64,000 bases of DNA from Onchocerca volvulus. Taxonomy: Eukaryota > Nematoda > Chromadorea > Rhabditida > Onchocercidae. Shown in pieces: positions 37,810 to 50,840 of the stretch; the first letter of the stretch is position 1, and each line of letters begins with the position of its first letter. The translations under genes were made by a program, and so were the position numbers. The notes beneath the pieces were generated by a model. It was not told the DNA's origin, did no database searches, and worked only from the letters and a program-made list of their open reading frames with translations. The stretch is taken from assembly GCA_000499405.2 (NCBI GenBank), contig HG738137.1:21910603-21974602 (forward strand), written 5' to 3'.

Positions 37810-40800
37810 TCATCGATGTCGCATTGATTTATCGAAACAGCCAAAAAGAAGTTTCCAAATGTATTTCAACGAATGCTGAAGAATACACTTCCGAAGCCTT
37901 ATAACAGTGGTTGCACGCAACTGTTGAAGTTTTTGTACTCGGCGACATTCCAATAGATGCTTATCAATTAGCTGAAATTGAGGAGCAAAGACATCAATTT
38001 CACAAAAGAATTAGGTTATTGGAATGTTTATGAAGTATGAGCGGAATATAAAGAAACAGACGAAGATTAAATTTGAAATTGAGAAGAGATTACTGAAATA
38101 ATTGAATAATACTTGCAATAGAAAAGATTCCAACTTGATTATTTGATAAAAATGCAAGTTTGCCATCTACTGAAAGGCCAAAAATTCAAATATCCAAAAT
38201 CATCACAGAAGCTTATGGAAAGATAAGGAGTGGGTTATAGGACTTACATTAAGTCTCATATTCATTATGAGTCGTCCATCATCTTCAACTCTATTTAGTT
38301 TCTTGCAGGCATCCTCACTGGTGGAGATCGCTGCTGCAGCTGCAGCAGCTCGAGAGCGTGCAGCTTCGATCATGCAGATGGTGATGGTTGCTTCATCGCA
38401 TACATCTGAATATAGGAAGCAAAGGAAAGCCAGATCGTCCACCAAGTCCACTCGTTCACTTTCTTCGCTACGCCAATGCTGCAAATCTCTCACTTTACCG
38501 ACGATACATCAAAATTAAACTTTCTAAGGTTTTCAGTTATCGTAAGCATGTGCTGATATGTATCACAACTGAAATATCATTCATTAAGGATTATTTTCCT
38601 TTCTTTTATTCATTTTCCTCTTAACTCCTCTCACTTGTCTCTTTTGTTACTAATTTAGGCCCTGATTCCAGCAATGGGCTTTTGAAAGGTCAATCCAAAA
38701 TTTCCGATAAATCACACAAAGAGCGCTTCCCACCTTGACTGCTAATGGTTAGATGATACTAGAGTTTTTTTTCTTCGTTTAAATTCCTTAATTTTAGTAA
38801 TAAATTGAATGAATTCTTCAGAATCACATTTTCAAAAATTTCATATTTTTGGACTGATAAAAATTCTGCATTGATAAAATCCAATTATTGATTCAACTAA
38901 ATATTAATGGAAAACTAATGCATATCTTGACCTTGGCTGCACATCGCATCAAATCACTATATACCCCTTGTATCAGTTTCCAAATATCCGATCGTCTTAT
39001 TACTGCTACGTCCTGGTTATTTTCATCGGATGGAAATCTTGTCACCAGAAGATTTAGCTGATAAAATATATGCAAATATGCATCGATGTAAAGAAGTACT
39101 AATTGTCTAGTGATGCTCCTGTAAGATTAATTAAAGATTATGGTAGAACTTTTTGGAAATTGATTCTGAACTTTCTCGGTTTTTATAATGTACAATAAAA
39201 TGGACTCGACATTTCTGTTTACATTTTACTGATAATGAATGAATGAAATTATCTAATAATTCGATATCGATTAGCTCAGGGATCATCGAGATGTGATCTA
39301 AATCAATTTAGTGCAAACAGTACTCATCGATGAATTCGCGCAACTGTTTCGCGCAACACAACAAAGCTGCGCGCCGTACTGCTTTTGTTGAGTTTTTTTT
39401 ACTAAGCACTTTCATTGCTTTTTCCACTACCGCCACTCTGTTGACATTTTCAAAACGTGATCTGTGATCGAGCGTAACCGCCAGTACCGTCGCAATTGCT
39501 TCTGCTACTGAACGATCGTTGGAAGCGCTATTGGAGAGAGCGATTCGTGTTTGACGGTTCAATGAACATAGCGATGAATGGGACACTGAAATTGAAATTG
39601 ACGATGAGTGAGAAATATTGAATATGTTTGCTTCGTTCACTGGCTTATGTCTAACTTTGTGGATCGATCGATTAGTTGATCTTAATTTGCGGAATTTTGA
39701 TTTGCGTGACACAAATTCTTTACCAATTTTCGTATGTCTCGTTATCACGAGTAATTTTGCGCATGAATGCTTTCTCTGTACATCCTCTTGATATCTGGAG
39801 ACTTTTATCGCTCCGTTACAGATTTCACTGGCAATTTTTCTTTTTTTTTTTTTTTTTCTGTTAGCAATTCACATCTATTTATAAATAAAAATCTTAGAGG
39901 AGATAAGTATCTGAGATAAAATATAGCAAATGTTCGATATAAGGCAATAAATCGTTGCTGTCATTTATGCATAAAGAAATATGAATAAACAGTTGTCAAC
40001 TTGACTTCTCTCATCTAAAGAAAATTGAAATATTTCTTCCAACTAATCTGCTAAAAACCAGTGCTATTACTTTTTGGAAATTAAAACAAGTATTTCTCTT
40101 GCCATTGTTATGAAATTAAATGAAATTCATTAAATTCAAATATAAATTAAGCATCAAATGTATCTGGCTAACTTGAAAATGAAAGCATCGTTATTTAAAC
40201 TAACTCGAAGTGTCCAGTTTAATGCTTCGATTATGGCGTTCGTTGGCTGATCCGTTACATTTCTAAAAATTTATATTTTTATCGAATTTTTTCCAACAAA
40301 ATGATTGCTTTTTCATGTTGCTATCTAATTGTTTCAGAGTGAATGGAGATGATGGCTTGTCCAAGATCGATTACTTGACATCAAGACTAAATTTCTATCT
40401 TACAAAATTTCAACACGAACTTCAATGAAATGTAACAATTTATGCAGTCTGGCGCTGTTGTGATACTGGTGCTGCCTCATCCGCTGCAAAGCTGCAGGCG
40501 GTAAAGGAGTTGTTCCACCATTTTCTAAAACTGAAAGCGCAAATTTCATGTCAGCTTCACATTCATTCCGAAGATTCTGCAAATAATCCTGATTAAATAT
40601 ATTAAGCTAAGAAATCAAAATATGGGGCAAGGGACTATCAAAATTAAAATTTAAGCACAACTAATTATGACAGCATATTTATTAGGAGATTATTTGTGGT
40701 AGTTGAGAAAATATAATTCTTTTCCATTTCCATTTTCAAATTCAAATTAAACGCGATATGAGACTGAATATTACTGTATATTGAACTGCAAACGGAAATT

Positions 40801-42555
40801 TCGACAAAAAAAGTTACTCATTAATCAATTTAATTTTAAACTCTTAAATCATAAATCATACTTGTTTCGTCTTATGTAGTGCGACACAATCAGTCGCAGG
40901 TATCGTAGAATCTTCACTGAGCATTTTTAAACTGGCTTCTAACCATTTGTTTATTTTCTGAAATCCAAAATTTGTTTAAACACAACTGATTAGCACTTCT
41001 TTCCTCATTATCACCAAATAATGTTTGCGATGCATTGTACATTATATTCTAAACCATCATATTTCAAGTCATTCCAATTTTCGATTATTCCATTGAAATT
41101 TTCGAAAAAGAATTTAAAAGAAGTTGCACCTGAATGCTTTGTTGCAAGTTACGCAAATCTTTAATTAGTTTTTGGTGTTGACATTCCAGCTCACTCAAGG
41201 TTACCAATTTGTGACCATTGTGTCGATTCACGCAGCATTCCAAACATATCAAACGCTGCAAATATTCAACATTTCAGAATAAATAATGCAAAAAAAAAGA
41301 GTGCGCAATTGTTGGAGATATACTGCAGTTCTCAAGTGCAGATATCTGAAATAGATAATTGAAAAATAAGGCATTTTGTGATAGGAGAAGGGAAGAAATT
41401 CAGCGCTACCTGAAGTGAATAAGTGAAAAAGCATAGAAGTTGCAATGCAATCAAGCAATAGCTGTGACTTTTAATCAGATGTAGCAGAAGCAGGAGAAAT
41501 TAATTATAATTAATTTTGCGTTTTCTAAGATCAGTAATAATTTACCAGGCAATCATCATCGTCTTTTTTGACGCTAAAACACTTTGCGCAGAATCGAGCT
41601 TCTTTCCGACACTTCTTCTCATTCATTTTCCGCGAACAATCAGTGCATTGCATCAATTGGCACCTTTTGGAACCGAAAGATGGTCTCGAATTTTTATGCC
41701 AAGAGTGTAGTCTTACTAATCTGTCTCTTGTAATGCAATTACTGTCAGGAACATGAATGACAGTTATATTAGCATCATTGCTAGTTTCCATTTGTTGCAA
41801 TTGTACTTTCTCCAATAATTCTGATTTATGATGAATTCAAAGTTATTGAAGCGGAAATATTTCGAAAAATTAAAGTTGGGATGAATAACGAGAAGAGTAA
41901 TCAATGTGATAATGGACATGAATGGATAAAAGATGCGAAATAGAAGAAAAAAAAAAGCAATAATATAATGTAATGAATGCACAATGAGTGCAAAATAATT
42001 CACTGATGCTGCAACATGAAAACTTTTCTCCAGATAGCTCAGCAAATCACTACAGAGAAATAATTAAATAATAATTTTACTTGCAACAGATTACTTACGG
42101 CATAAACCAAAGTTAGTCGTCGCAGCAAGAGCTGTTGTGGTACTAAATTCGGTACAGCACGTAGGACAGTTGATTGAATCCAATAAATAGTACTGAAATT
42201 TTACATCGCATACTTCGAGTTGATATTACAATGATTTCAATTCAGGAATTTAAAGCGATATATTTACTTTTGCTTCCTAAATTAAAAATAAGTCGATTTA
42301 CGATATCGTTCAAAAAATTACCTGCTGATGGCAGCAGAGAGAGAAAATGCATTGCTCACAAAAACTATGCTCACAAGGAAGTGACTTTGGTAATCGTTTT
42401 TTGATGTGAAATGGCTCAAAACAAATTCCGCAACGTATGGAATCATATTCAGCATTCTGAGCAGAGAATCCAACCTTATTGATGTAGGCGGTAATATTGG
42501 TAATATTAGCCGTTTTAGTTGTGGTTTTGGAACTGTTCAAAATGTTTTCCTTCAT
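37810..42555 (-). CDS. RING finger / B-box (TRIM-like) protein with unknown C-terminal half
   Basis: Probable E3 ubiquitin ligase or regulatory scaffold. Exons include 42555-42322, about 42190-42115, 41815-41550, 41255-41130, 40960-40862, 40577-40405, 40253-40205, about 39857-39308, 39057-38932, 38478-38248 and 37971-37810 (TGA). The N-terminal C3HC4 RING is RCGICFEPF, LPCEHSFCEQCIFSLCC, SINCPTCCTEF. Two Cys/His clusters follow: QCTDCSRKMNEKKC, RFCAKCF, then LICLECCVNRHNGHKLV, a B-box2 pattern, and a predicted coiled coil. There is no NHL, SPRY or filamin-type end. The rest is helical: TKAVRRAALLCCAKQLREF, FLCFLYSDVCDEATITICMI, an Ala-rich run, and LIDKHLLECRRVQKLQQL. Two joins do not close: the exon entered through a run of 17 A (39841-39857) is one base out of frame, and its 3' donor is unclear. 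The start ATG lies 6 bases after TTTCAG. TAM-1-like proteins are one possibility; I cannot confirm it. Confidence 0.75.
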
Positions 42556-44209
42556 GTGATCCTGAAATTGACAATTAGAAAGCGTGTAATTTTTTCGACT
42601 GAAAATTCCATAGAAGAGAAAAAATGTTAACAATTTATCCATGATTTGTTGAAATTGTTTTTAGTGAACAAAAAATTATAAACTGCAGCAACTTCTTATT
42701 TTGCATGATTTGAGAAACCTTAAGTTAAATATACAACTAGATGAAATAAGAATATGGAAAATAATTATTTGATGGAAAATTTAGCTAGAGCTGGCATCAT
42801 CCTATCTTTGATTAAAACAACTACTGTTTCAGAGTTCGTTGAGCGATTCTTGAGTGTGAGATTGATAAGATAATGGGATAGATAATTCCGATTATAATGA
42901 AGGATAACGCTAATGATATGTAACAGTGTGTTCCAATTGTTTGTTTATTTAGTTCCATGATTATATAGACTGAATTTACTTCATCCTGCGACTCATTATT
43001 AAAAATCTATATGTTAAATATTCACGGATATGTGACATGTGTAAATAACATTAATGCATTTCTTGACAAATTAATATTTAAATTGCGTCATCTTTCTAAG
43101 TGATGAGCTCGTGTGATTTCCAGATTTAATATTTTATTTTACCGCTGGTCATTGAAAAACATCCTCGCAAATACCATAAATTTGGACCAAAGATACAAAA
43201 AGTTATGATGTATTTCTGAATAGTAGTCTGATGGATCATGAGCTAAAAAGGGACATGTAGGGAAACATAAGCTTGCTAAGTTTCTCACTAAGAGTATTTA
43301 TGAATAGGGCATGAACAGAGCACTGGGGATCAATTATACATGACCAAAGATTCCATTTCTTTTTACCGGTATTTTCACTTGCGAGATGCTTCCAACTAAC
43401 ATTATTCAGATTAATATGATATGAGAACTGAATATCTTTTTTTAATGTAAATTATTTATAGGTTATTATAAAAAAAGAAGGAGGAAGAAGGACCAAAAAG
43501 AAAAAAGAATGATTTTTTACAGGAAGAACAATTGACAATGTGCAAGGACACTTTAAAGAGAATACCAAATGACGAAATCAGCAATAAATAATTTTTGCGG
43601 CCATCCACCAACAAACGGTTACTCTAATACCGAACAGATAGTCTGCTGTAGAAGGCCAACAAATCAAAACAAACGGATGATTTTATGATTGATACTCTCT
43701 CTATGTACTTTCTACAATTAATTAGCTAGTGTCCGATTCCACTTGCCCCATGTCATTATTGTGAATAAAGTTGTTGTTTTTCAATTCCCATACAATAATA
43801 TTGCATAGGTGTTTTGTTCTAATTTGTGCATCGAGATTAGTCGTTCGTTCAGGATATTCAATAGAATATGTTGGAAGAAATTACCAAAAATGAATAGCTG
43901 AAAGACTGAAATATTAAATATATCTGTGGTAATTAAAACGAATCGGTATAATGCAAAACTATAATAAATTATGCGAATGCGAAATGAAATGAAAATTGGA
44001 AAGTGGAAAGTTGTAATAAAGATCGAAAAATTTGTATTGTTGTGTGATACTATTGCTTCGTTTTTCTAGTAGCAAATTCGAAACTTTATGTTTCTTCGAT
44101 ACCATTTCGCTATTTAATTTGTATTTTTTATTATTTAAATTAAAATTCCTACTAAAATGAGTCTGATTAAAAGAATAATATGCGGCACATAATCAAAGAG
44201 TATGTCTAA

Positions 44210-44660
44210 TCGTCTAAATGTTTATTACGTTGTCGTATCTATTCTTTATAACTGTCGTTCTTTCTTCGCTGCTGCTGAATTGTCGCTTTTGTCGATCTGA
44301 ACTATGGCTTCTGCCGCCCTTGAATTATCGTCGAAATGCTGCTACTGAACTGTCGAACTTTGTCGAACTTGAACTCCTTTTGCTCCAAAATCTTGACCTT
44401 TTAAATCCTTTCAGAATTCTTCCGCCTTAATTGATCTCTAAGAAATCGCTTATGACTGGTCGACCTCATTTCATGTATCTGTTAATCGGAGCGTTTTGGC
44501 GGTAAGTATGTTTATCGCCCGTTTGAAACTATGTCGCGCCACTTGACTTTTAATATTCCTTTTTACAATAATTACGCCTATTTGATCTTTAATTCTCGTT
44601 TAAACAACTAATTACGTCTTCCGGTTTTCACCGAAAAAAGAGGACCACTATAAACAATAA
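44210..44660. repeat. Compositionally distinct segment with internal short repeats
   Basis: Words such as TGTCG, TGAACT and GCTGCTG recur (CTGAACTGTCGAACTTTGTCG then AACTTGAACTCC), and C+G is clearly above the flanks. There is no protein motif. It may be an old mobile-element or LTR fragment or an expanded simple repeat; I cannot tell which. Confidence 0.3.
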
Positions 44661-47314
44661 GTAACAGTACAAGTACAAGTATAGAATATCCCAGATATGT
44701 ACGAAAGAATACTTTACTGACTTCCGTGTCCTTTTTTAGGATCAGAAATTTAATATCACAATTTAGCTTAAAATTTCTGATTAATTTCAGAAAAATGCTA
44801 TCTTTAATGATTGCTAAAGCATTGAAAAATACATCGTATGACTATAATTTTGGCTATTACCATAATACCGGTACAATTATAACATCACCAAAAATACGAT
44901 AATGGAATACGCTTACATTTGAAAGATAGAAATTTTTTTCTGGTAGAAAAGTTTTGTAAAAATTAGTATTAATGGTTCCTTAATTAAAGCCTTTCACTCA
45001 CAAGCAAACTATTATTATAATTCAAAAATATAAGGAAAAAGGCTCATTTTAGTGAGAACTTTAATTTAGGTAAAAAAAATACAAATGAAACAGCGAAATG
45101 TGCAGAAGAAACAGCGTAAAATTCCGTATTATTGAAAAAAACTAAATAATGCAGTATCATACAACAACATGAATTCTCCGGTCTTTATCATAACTTTCCA
45201 CTTCTAATTTTCATGTCATTTCGCAGAAGTAATCATAGTTTTCTATATCATTGATTCGTTTTATTTACCACAGATATATTTCATGTCTCACTCTTTCAGC
45301 TATTCATTTTTGATATTTTCTTTCAACATATTCTGTTGAACATTCTGAATGAATGACTAATCTCGATGGATAAACAGAACATAATTCTTCAGTAATATTA
45401 TTATGGGAGAATTGAATAACATCTTTATTCACAATAATGATATATTACAGTATACGCATCTGTTAAATACATAAGTTAAAATAGATTTTTTCGTCTGATT
45501 TATTTAGTGTTTTATGTTAGGAATTGGATTAAAATAAAACGAGATGGTAATTAAAAAAGTCGGAAATAATCAAAGAAATAATGGGATGAGAGATAGCTTT
45601 AAAAGATGAAAGTATATGGCATAGAGGCTAATGAAATAATGGTATTAATGGTCATTAATCGTACATCACTACTATCAATTTTCGCAAAAGATATGTTTTA
45701 GGATAACCGTGAGATTGAATTTCTAAAATAATGAATACAAAGGATAGCGTTTTATTTGGAGGTCACTTATCTGTCCTTTATTTTGTCTTCAAATTTAAAT
45801 GAAAATGAAACTCTGTTTGCAATGCTTTCACAAGCGGTTGAGGAAATTTTCATTTAAAGTCGGCAAAGTTTTTTGAAATCTTAAGAAATTAATGGCTTTC
45901 GATAACTTTATCAACTAGTGTCCGATAAACTTCGTAGCTGAGAATGACTGTATTAGACAGGAAATAGTCTCTCTAGTAAACTATAAGAGTTGTATATCCG
46001 TCGTTGATTAGTAAAGTTTCTCTTTCAGAGTATACAACATACATCAGAGCATAAGCAAGTTAAAAATATTGATGAATTGTCATCTTTTTGTTTAATTAGT
46101 CCTACTTTTCACGCTATTTATTGGCAAGCAATTCAAAAAATAAAAATAAAAGAAAATTAAAAAATAAACAGAACACCGGAAAAATTAAAAATTGTAATTG
46201 ATCATAATCAGGGTAACAGCAATGAAAGAAAACAGGAATTTTTACAACTTAGAAAAAAAAAAAACTTATGAAAACTGCTTTCTCTGAAATTGAATGTCCT
46301 AAAGCATTTGTTTTGTGAAAAATTGAACATTTTAGTAGTCGCTTGTAAAATAGCACTATTTTTAGAAATTATGAAAAAAATTCGATTAACGAGCAATTAA
46401 ATTGTGGTACAAAAGAAATAGACAAATCAAACCATTAAAATCTCACACAACATACGAGCTGAATTTTAAGTGAGTTATTCAAATTCGAGGAAAATGAAAT
46501 AAAGTGAAAGTTGCATCCTTTCGATCCGCCCTTTTCATTCAAGAAGAGCGTATTTAGTTCAACAGTTTGACTGATACTTAAATTTTTTAATTATTTAAAT
46601 TATTGCGGAATAATAATAAATATTTCAATTTGAATTATTCATATTTACAGTTTTGTATTAAAAAAAAAAAAAGAATAATGTAACAACAAACATTTGGGAT
46701 GAATAAATTCATAACATTTATACATATATAGACTGCAATACTATTAATCAATTTCCTTCAGTAATTCAACAATCGCGTTCAATTCAGCATCGACTCACTA
46801 TTTTTCAGCATATTCGGACAATATATTGAATTAATGCTGCATGCTTAGAAATTCAAAATCAAGTAAATATTCGCATTTATAGAATAGCTGAGAAATCTAT
46901 CTGCTTTTACTCTCTTAATAATTAGTAGTATAACCGACATATAAACTGCTCTCAAAAAATTGGATTTTAGAGGCGATGTATTTGAAAGGTTTATGTTATA
47001 TTTCATGAATTGCTCTGAAACTGTTTGAACATTTTAGTAAGATTACAAGATTTCCATAGAATGTAGATTTTAAAAGCCATCAATTTTTTAATGAAAAAAA
47101 TGATTTTAACCAGAATTTGATGACGACAAAAGAAATTTCGTTTATTTCTTTTAAATCATGAAAATTTTTATCACCTATTTATCATAAAATGATCGTCCAT
47201 TTTACATAATATCGAAAAAATATTTAAATATATCAGATATCGAGAAAAAAAAGTCGTAAATAAGAAGAAACAAGAATAAAAAAACTAGGCCAGACATTTT
47301 TATGGAATTTCATT

Positions 47315-47316
<2 letters not shown>

Positions 47317-47357
<41 letters not shown>
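47317..47357. repeat. Homopolymer run of 41 T
   Basis: The longest homopolymer in the window, in noncoding DNA. Its exact length is likely unreliable in any assembly. Confidence 0.9.
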
Positions 47358-47360
<3 letters not shown>

Positions 47361-49440
47361 ATTAATGTTCCTATTGCGAAACAGTCAAATATTATCTATA
47401 TTTTGAATATGTGCTTCATATAGATGATTAGTTGAATTGTTTTAAATGAAACTGCATTCTGAAAAGCGCGAAAATTATATCAAGGAAGAGAATAAAAGTG
47501 ATCAAAATTTATTAGATTGGAATCTGATAGAAACTTTATACTACTTGTACTATTTATGATATCAATTTTTCTGCAATAAAATAATTCGAATTGGAATGGA
47601 TAACACACAATAATATGTTCCAAATAAGATATATTTCTCTATTTGACAAAAAGTATAAATTCTACAAGCATTTGTTTTTCATCTGTTTTTCCTTCTTTTT
47701 TTTTTCAAGTTTTATGAGCAGCATTTTTTTTTTCTAGCACTATTTGTTCGAAAAATACCGCAGCGATAGCAATTTAATAGCATCATAGTATGCGTCAATT
47801 CTGCATTGCATAAAAATGACTTCAAAATACAATCATAATTCAATTTTTTGACAAAAGAACATATAAATAAAAAGTTATAAATATAAGACGAACACAGGTT
47901 AAATCCAAGTTTATTATTATTGCTAACCACAATGCATAGATACGTTTGTGCATGAATAGAGTTGAAGAAGCGAATAAATTAATTTCAAATTTCGGCTATT
48001 AATTTATCGGCATTTAAAAACTGGATAGTTTGAGGTGGAAATAGACAATGGAAAGAATTGGATTCGACGTGTGACAATCCATAGGAGCGGCTATGGACAG
48101 TTGTCCCCAATGGAACTTCCTATCAATCATATTGAAGTTTAAAAGGAATGAATTAATGGCACCGTTTCCATATTTTGTGCTCACAGATAGACAGAAATAG
48201 TCGGACATTCAAATGCAATTTTGTATTGTATGCTTGATTGATTGCTCATTGAATTTCAGTTTTAAAGTAGCTGAAATAGTCTCAATTTAATATGCCGAAA
48301 GTAGAAATTCAATGTCATATTTATTGAAATATCCTATAAAATTCTAGCTAACGATAGTTTGTTTGCTTTAGGCTCTAATTTATCCATGTTCTTGCTTCTT
48401 TCTGGAGCAATCTTGCAATAAAATTTTTCTATAAGATCGAGTGCATTTAGTTTATTAGTGATATTATCAATTTTGATAAAAGATATCAGAATGAATAATG
48501 CACGAATGATATTATAAGTGGTCTGATATTGAAATATATTGAAGGAAAAAAAAGAGCCTTCATTTTATTCCTTTTGCTTCCAGCACGAACTGCAAGTAAA
48601 GCTTTCAGACAACGTTACCACTTATGATTTATGATATGACTATCTGGCCAATTAACATTGTCTAATTGTCATTCTCAGTGCTTTTGTTCAATAAATTAAT
48701 TATCTAAACGGAATTGTGTGGTTAGCAAATCAAAACTGACCACATTCGTTGCTTTTTCAATATTTGAACAAAGATTTCAATTTTTGTTAGGATCTTAAAT
48801 CATTTTATACGGAAAGCTTATGAGGAAGTAGAGTGTCCATTTGTCCAAACGTCGTTCACTCTGCTATGCAGTGTATTGTAGTAATTTATTAATTGGACTA
48901 AATTAGAAACCATTATTACGAAACTGACACTGTGAATTAGTAATGTTTATAGCTGCTCTATTATTCAGCAACATTTTAATGGGTACAAACTATTGATGTC
49001 ATTTTACAGGCCGTATTTGGAAAGAAACGAATTAATGAATCATAATGTACTTCAGGAAATTTTCAGCCAAATTGAATTGCAATTTGAAATTGCCAATTTC
49101 AGCTGTTCATATATGAAGTTCTTCCACATATTAATTAAGAGACTCAAGAATGTAATGAAGTGGATTACATTCATGATCGATGGATTCTTCATATTTTATA
49201 TTGTAGACAAGGCATTTTAAAATTAATTGTAAATATTCACTGGTTTTGATGTTTACTAGTTCTTTGCTAATGTTTACTGGTTTTATTTTCCAGAAAACAA
49301 GATCTAGAAAATTTCAATTTTCTTTCTGTTATTTTCGAAAAACGGAAAAAATGTTGAATGTTTCGAACTTGTCAGTTCAATTAAAATTAATGTTTGAAAG
49401 ATTATAAATATAATTCGAGAAGGGAAATTTCTGTTTATTT

Positions 49441-49515
49441 CTATTTTGTTTCCGTTTCCGTCTTTATTTCCGTTTTCCCTTTTTGTTTCGTTTCCGTTTC
49501 CACTTTAAAATTTCC
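49441..49515. repeat. TTTCCG-type simple repeat
   Basis: A pyrimidine-rich stretch with imperfect repeats of TTTCCG (GTTTCCGTTTCCGTCTTTATTTCC and so on). The reverse complement gives alternating Thr-Glu/Lys codons, which explains the low-complexity open frame there. Confidence 0.7.
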
Positions 49516-49725
49516 GAGTATCAACAAGACCAATAGCGGACTACTAAACGTGATCAATACATAATTCCTGAATGACATCCGGAAATCAAAGAAAACGATA
49601 GGAGCTGCAGAGTAGCAACCAGTGTTTAAGCGTAGAAAATTCAACAGTTTTTAATATAACCAGTTTTAATGTGTTATCAGCCAAATATACGACAAAGACA
49701 TGGAGAAACGAAAGATGAGAGCGAA

Positions 49726-50840
49726 CTATCCGAATCGAAACATCGGTAAGTCACCCACATGACGGATGTGATAGCGTGTTTCATCTGCTCCACCGGTATT
49801 CCGCGTAGGTCGTCGAAATGGTAAATAGTGCATGCGATCACTACGGATATCTTCCAGAGCATCGGACCAGCTCTCTGCAAGTTTAATTGAGATCGTTTTG
49901 CATTCTACGCATACTTCCTCTTGCACTTGCATATTTCAATTCAATCTTGCGTCTAAATATTTTCGAGCAAATTTGATTCAGACTACTATTTCATGCTATA
50001 AAATTCCTTATCGCATTTATTTCTAGACCATTTTACAGATCACTCAATAGCTCATTAATTCACTTGGGAATTTTTTAAGAAATTTAATTCCTTAAAGTTC
50101 AAATAGGTTTTAAAAAAATAGTTTTTGATAAGAAAAATTTTTTAAAATTAATTACCATATGCACCTCGGGATAACGAATTTTCCGAAGGTACATAAGTTA
50201 ACAAAAACTCGTCCGCTGAAAAAAGTAAATTGTTAATAGCCAACAATACGCATAATGTTGACATACAAATTTACTTGAAAGTCAAATCTTAATACTAAAT
50301 GAAAAATTTCTCAATTCTACTACTCCTTTCAGAATATCATAATTGTTTTGAAAACAATAAGAATAAAAATTGGTAGAGAATGTGGCCAGTGCCTTCTTGA
50401 AAAATAAAGTCAAATTACAAAATTCAAAATGTAGGCTAATTTCAATCATTTGCTTACTAGCAATCCAACCAATGCTATCTGGATTCCATATTTTAACAAA
50501 TGTAGTTCAGAAACTGTGATAAATTATAAAGAGTAAAAACAATTATGATTGAAAAAAAAAAATTGCCTCTTGGACTCGACCGTAATTAAAAAGATGGAGA
50601 AAAAAAATGGAAAATTTTATCTGAATAAAATTGTTGTTTATCGAAATAATTTTTAAGGTAAGTTTCATTTAAAATTATGTCAATTTCACGATAACTTTCA
50701 ACTTCAGAGAAATAAAATTTACGATTAAGTGTTAATTTTCTGGAATAGGATACTGGAATGGCAATGGAATACTGTAGAAGAATTAGCAAAGTGAAGCATT
50801 TTGTGAAATGATACGATACGCACATTGTTTCTCTTGACAT
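49726..50840 (-). CDS. Candidate secreted precursor ending in RFG-stop (RFamide-like)
   Basis: Three minus-strand exons join in phase: 50840-50723 (phase 1 donor C|GTAAAT), 50215-50156, and 49874-49726 with a TAG stop, giving 108 residues. The start ATG lies 9 bases after TATTTCAG, a good spliced-leader acceptor. Residues 15-33 are a signal-peptide-like segment (CFTLLILLQYSIAIPVSYS). The middle is hydrophilic (DEFLLTYVPSENSLSRGAY, then SWSDALEDIRSDRMHYLPF). The tail has an Arg-Arg, then TRNTGGADETRYHIR and HVGDLPMFRFG-stop. A C-terminal Phe-Arg-Phe-Gly is what amidation of FMRFamide-like peptides needs, and nematode precursors of about 100 residues with one long peptide exist (flp-27, flp-33). 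I do not recognise the peptide. Odd points: no dibasic site directly before it and no basic residue after Gly. A second donor in the same phase at 50696 is possible. A second frame is open across exon 3. Confidence 0.5.

Larger units (their letters stand above)
42556..49725. other. Long region without a supported gene
   Basis: Seven kilobases of A+T-rich DNA. Open frames are short and lack paired splice sites. Visible features are a stretch at about 44210-44660 with more C+G and internal TGTCG/CGAACT word repeats, a 41-base T run at 47317-47357, and a TTTCCG-rich simple repeat at 49441-49515. No tRNA, transposase or reverse-transcriptase motif was seen. Confidence 0.4.

Noticed and set aside
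38267..38518. + strand Ala/Ser-rich frame.
   Set aside because: Antisense to a phase-matched exon of the RING gene.
49726..49874. Reading the GGADETR...RHVGDL stretch as a superoxide dismutase exon.
   Set aside because: The RHVGDL motif looks similar, but no exon with the copper-binding His pair or the C-terminal half was found near it, and the frame stops soon after.
49677..49880. Alternative minus-strand frame over the same exon (RAGPMLWKISVVIACTIYHF).
   Set aside because: It does not join the 50156-50215 exon in phase and runs into low-complexity sequence.
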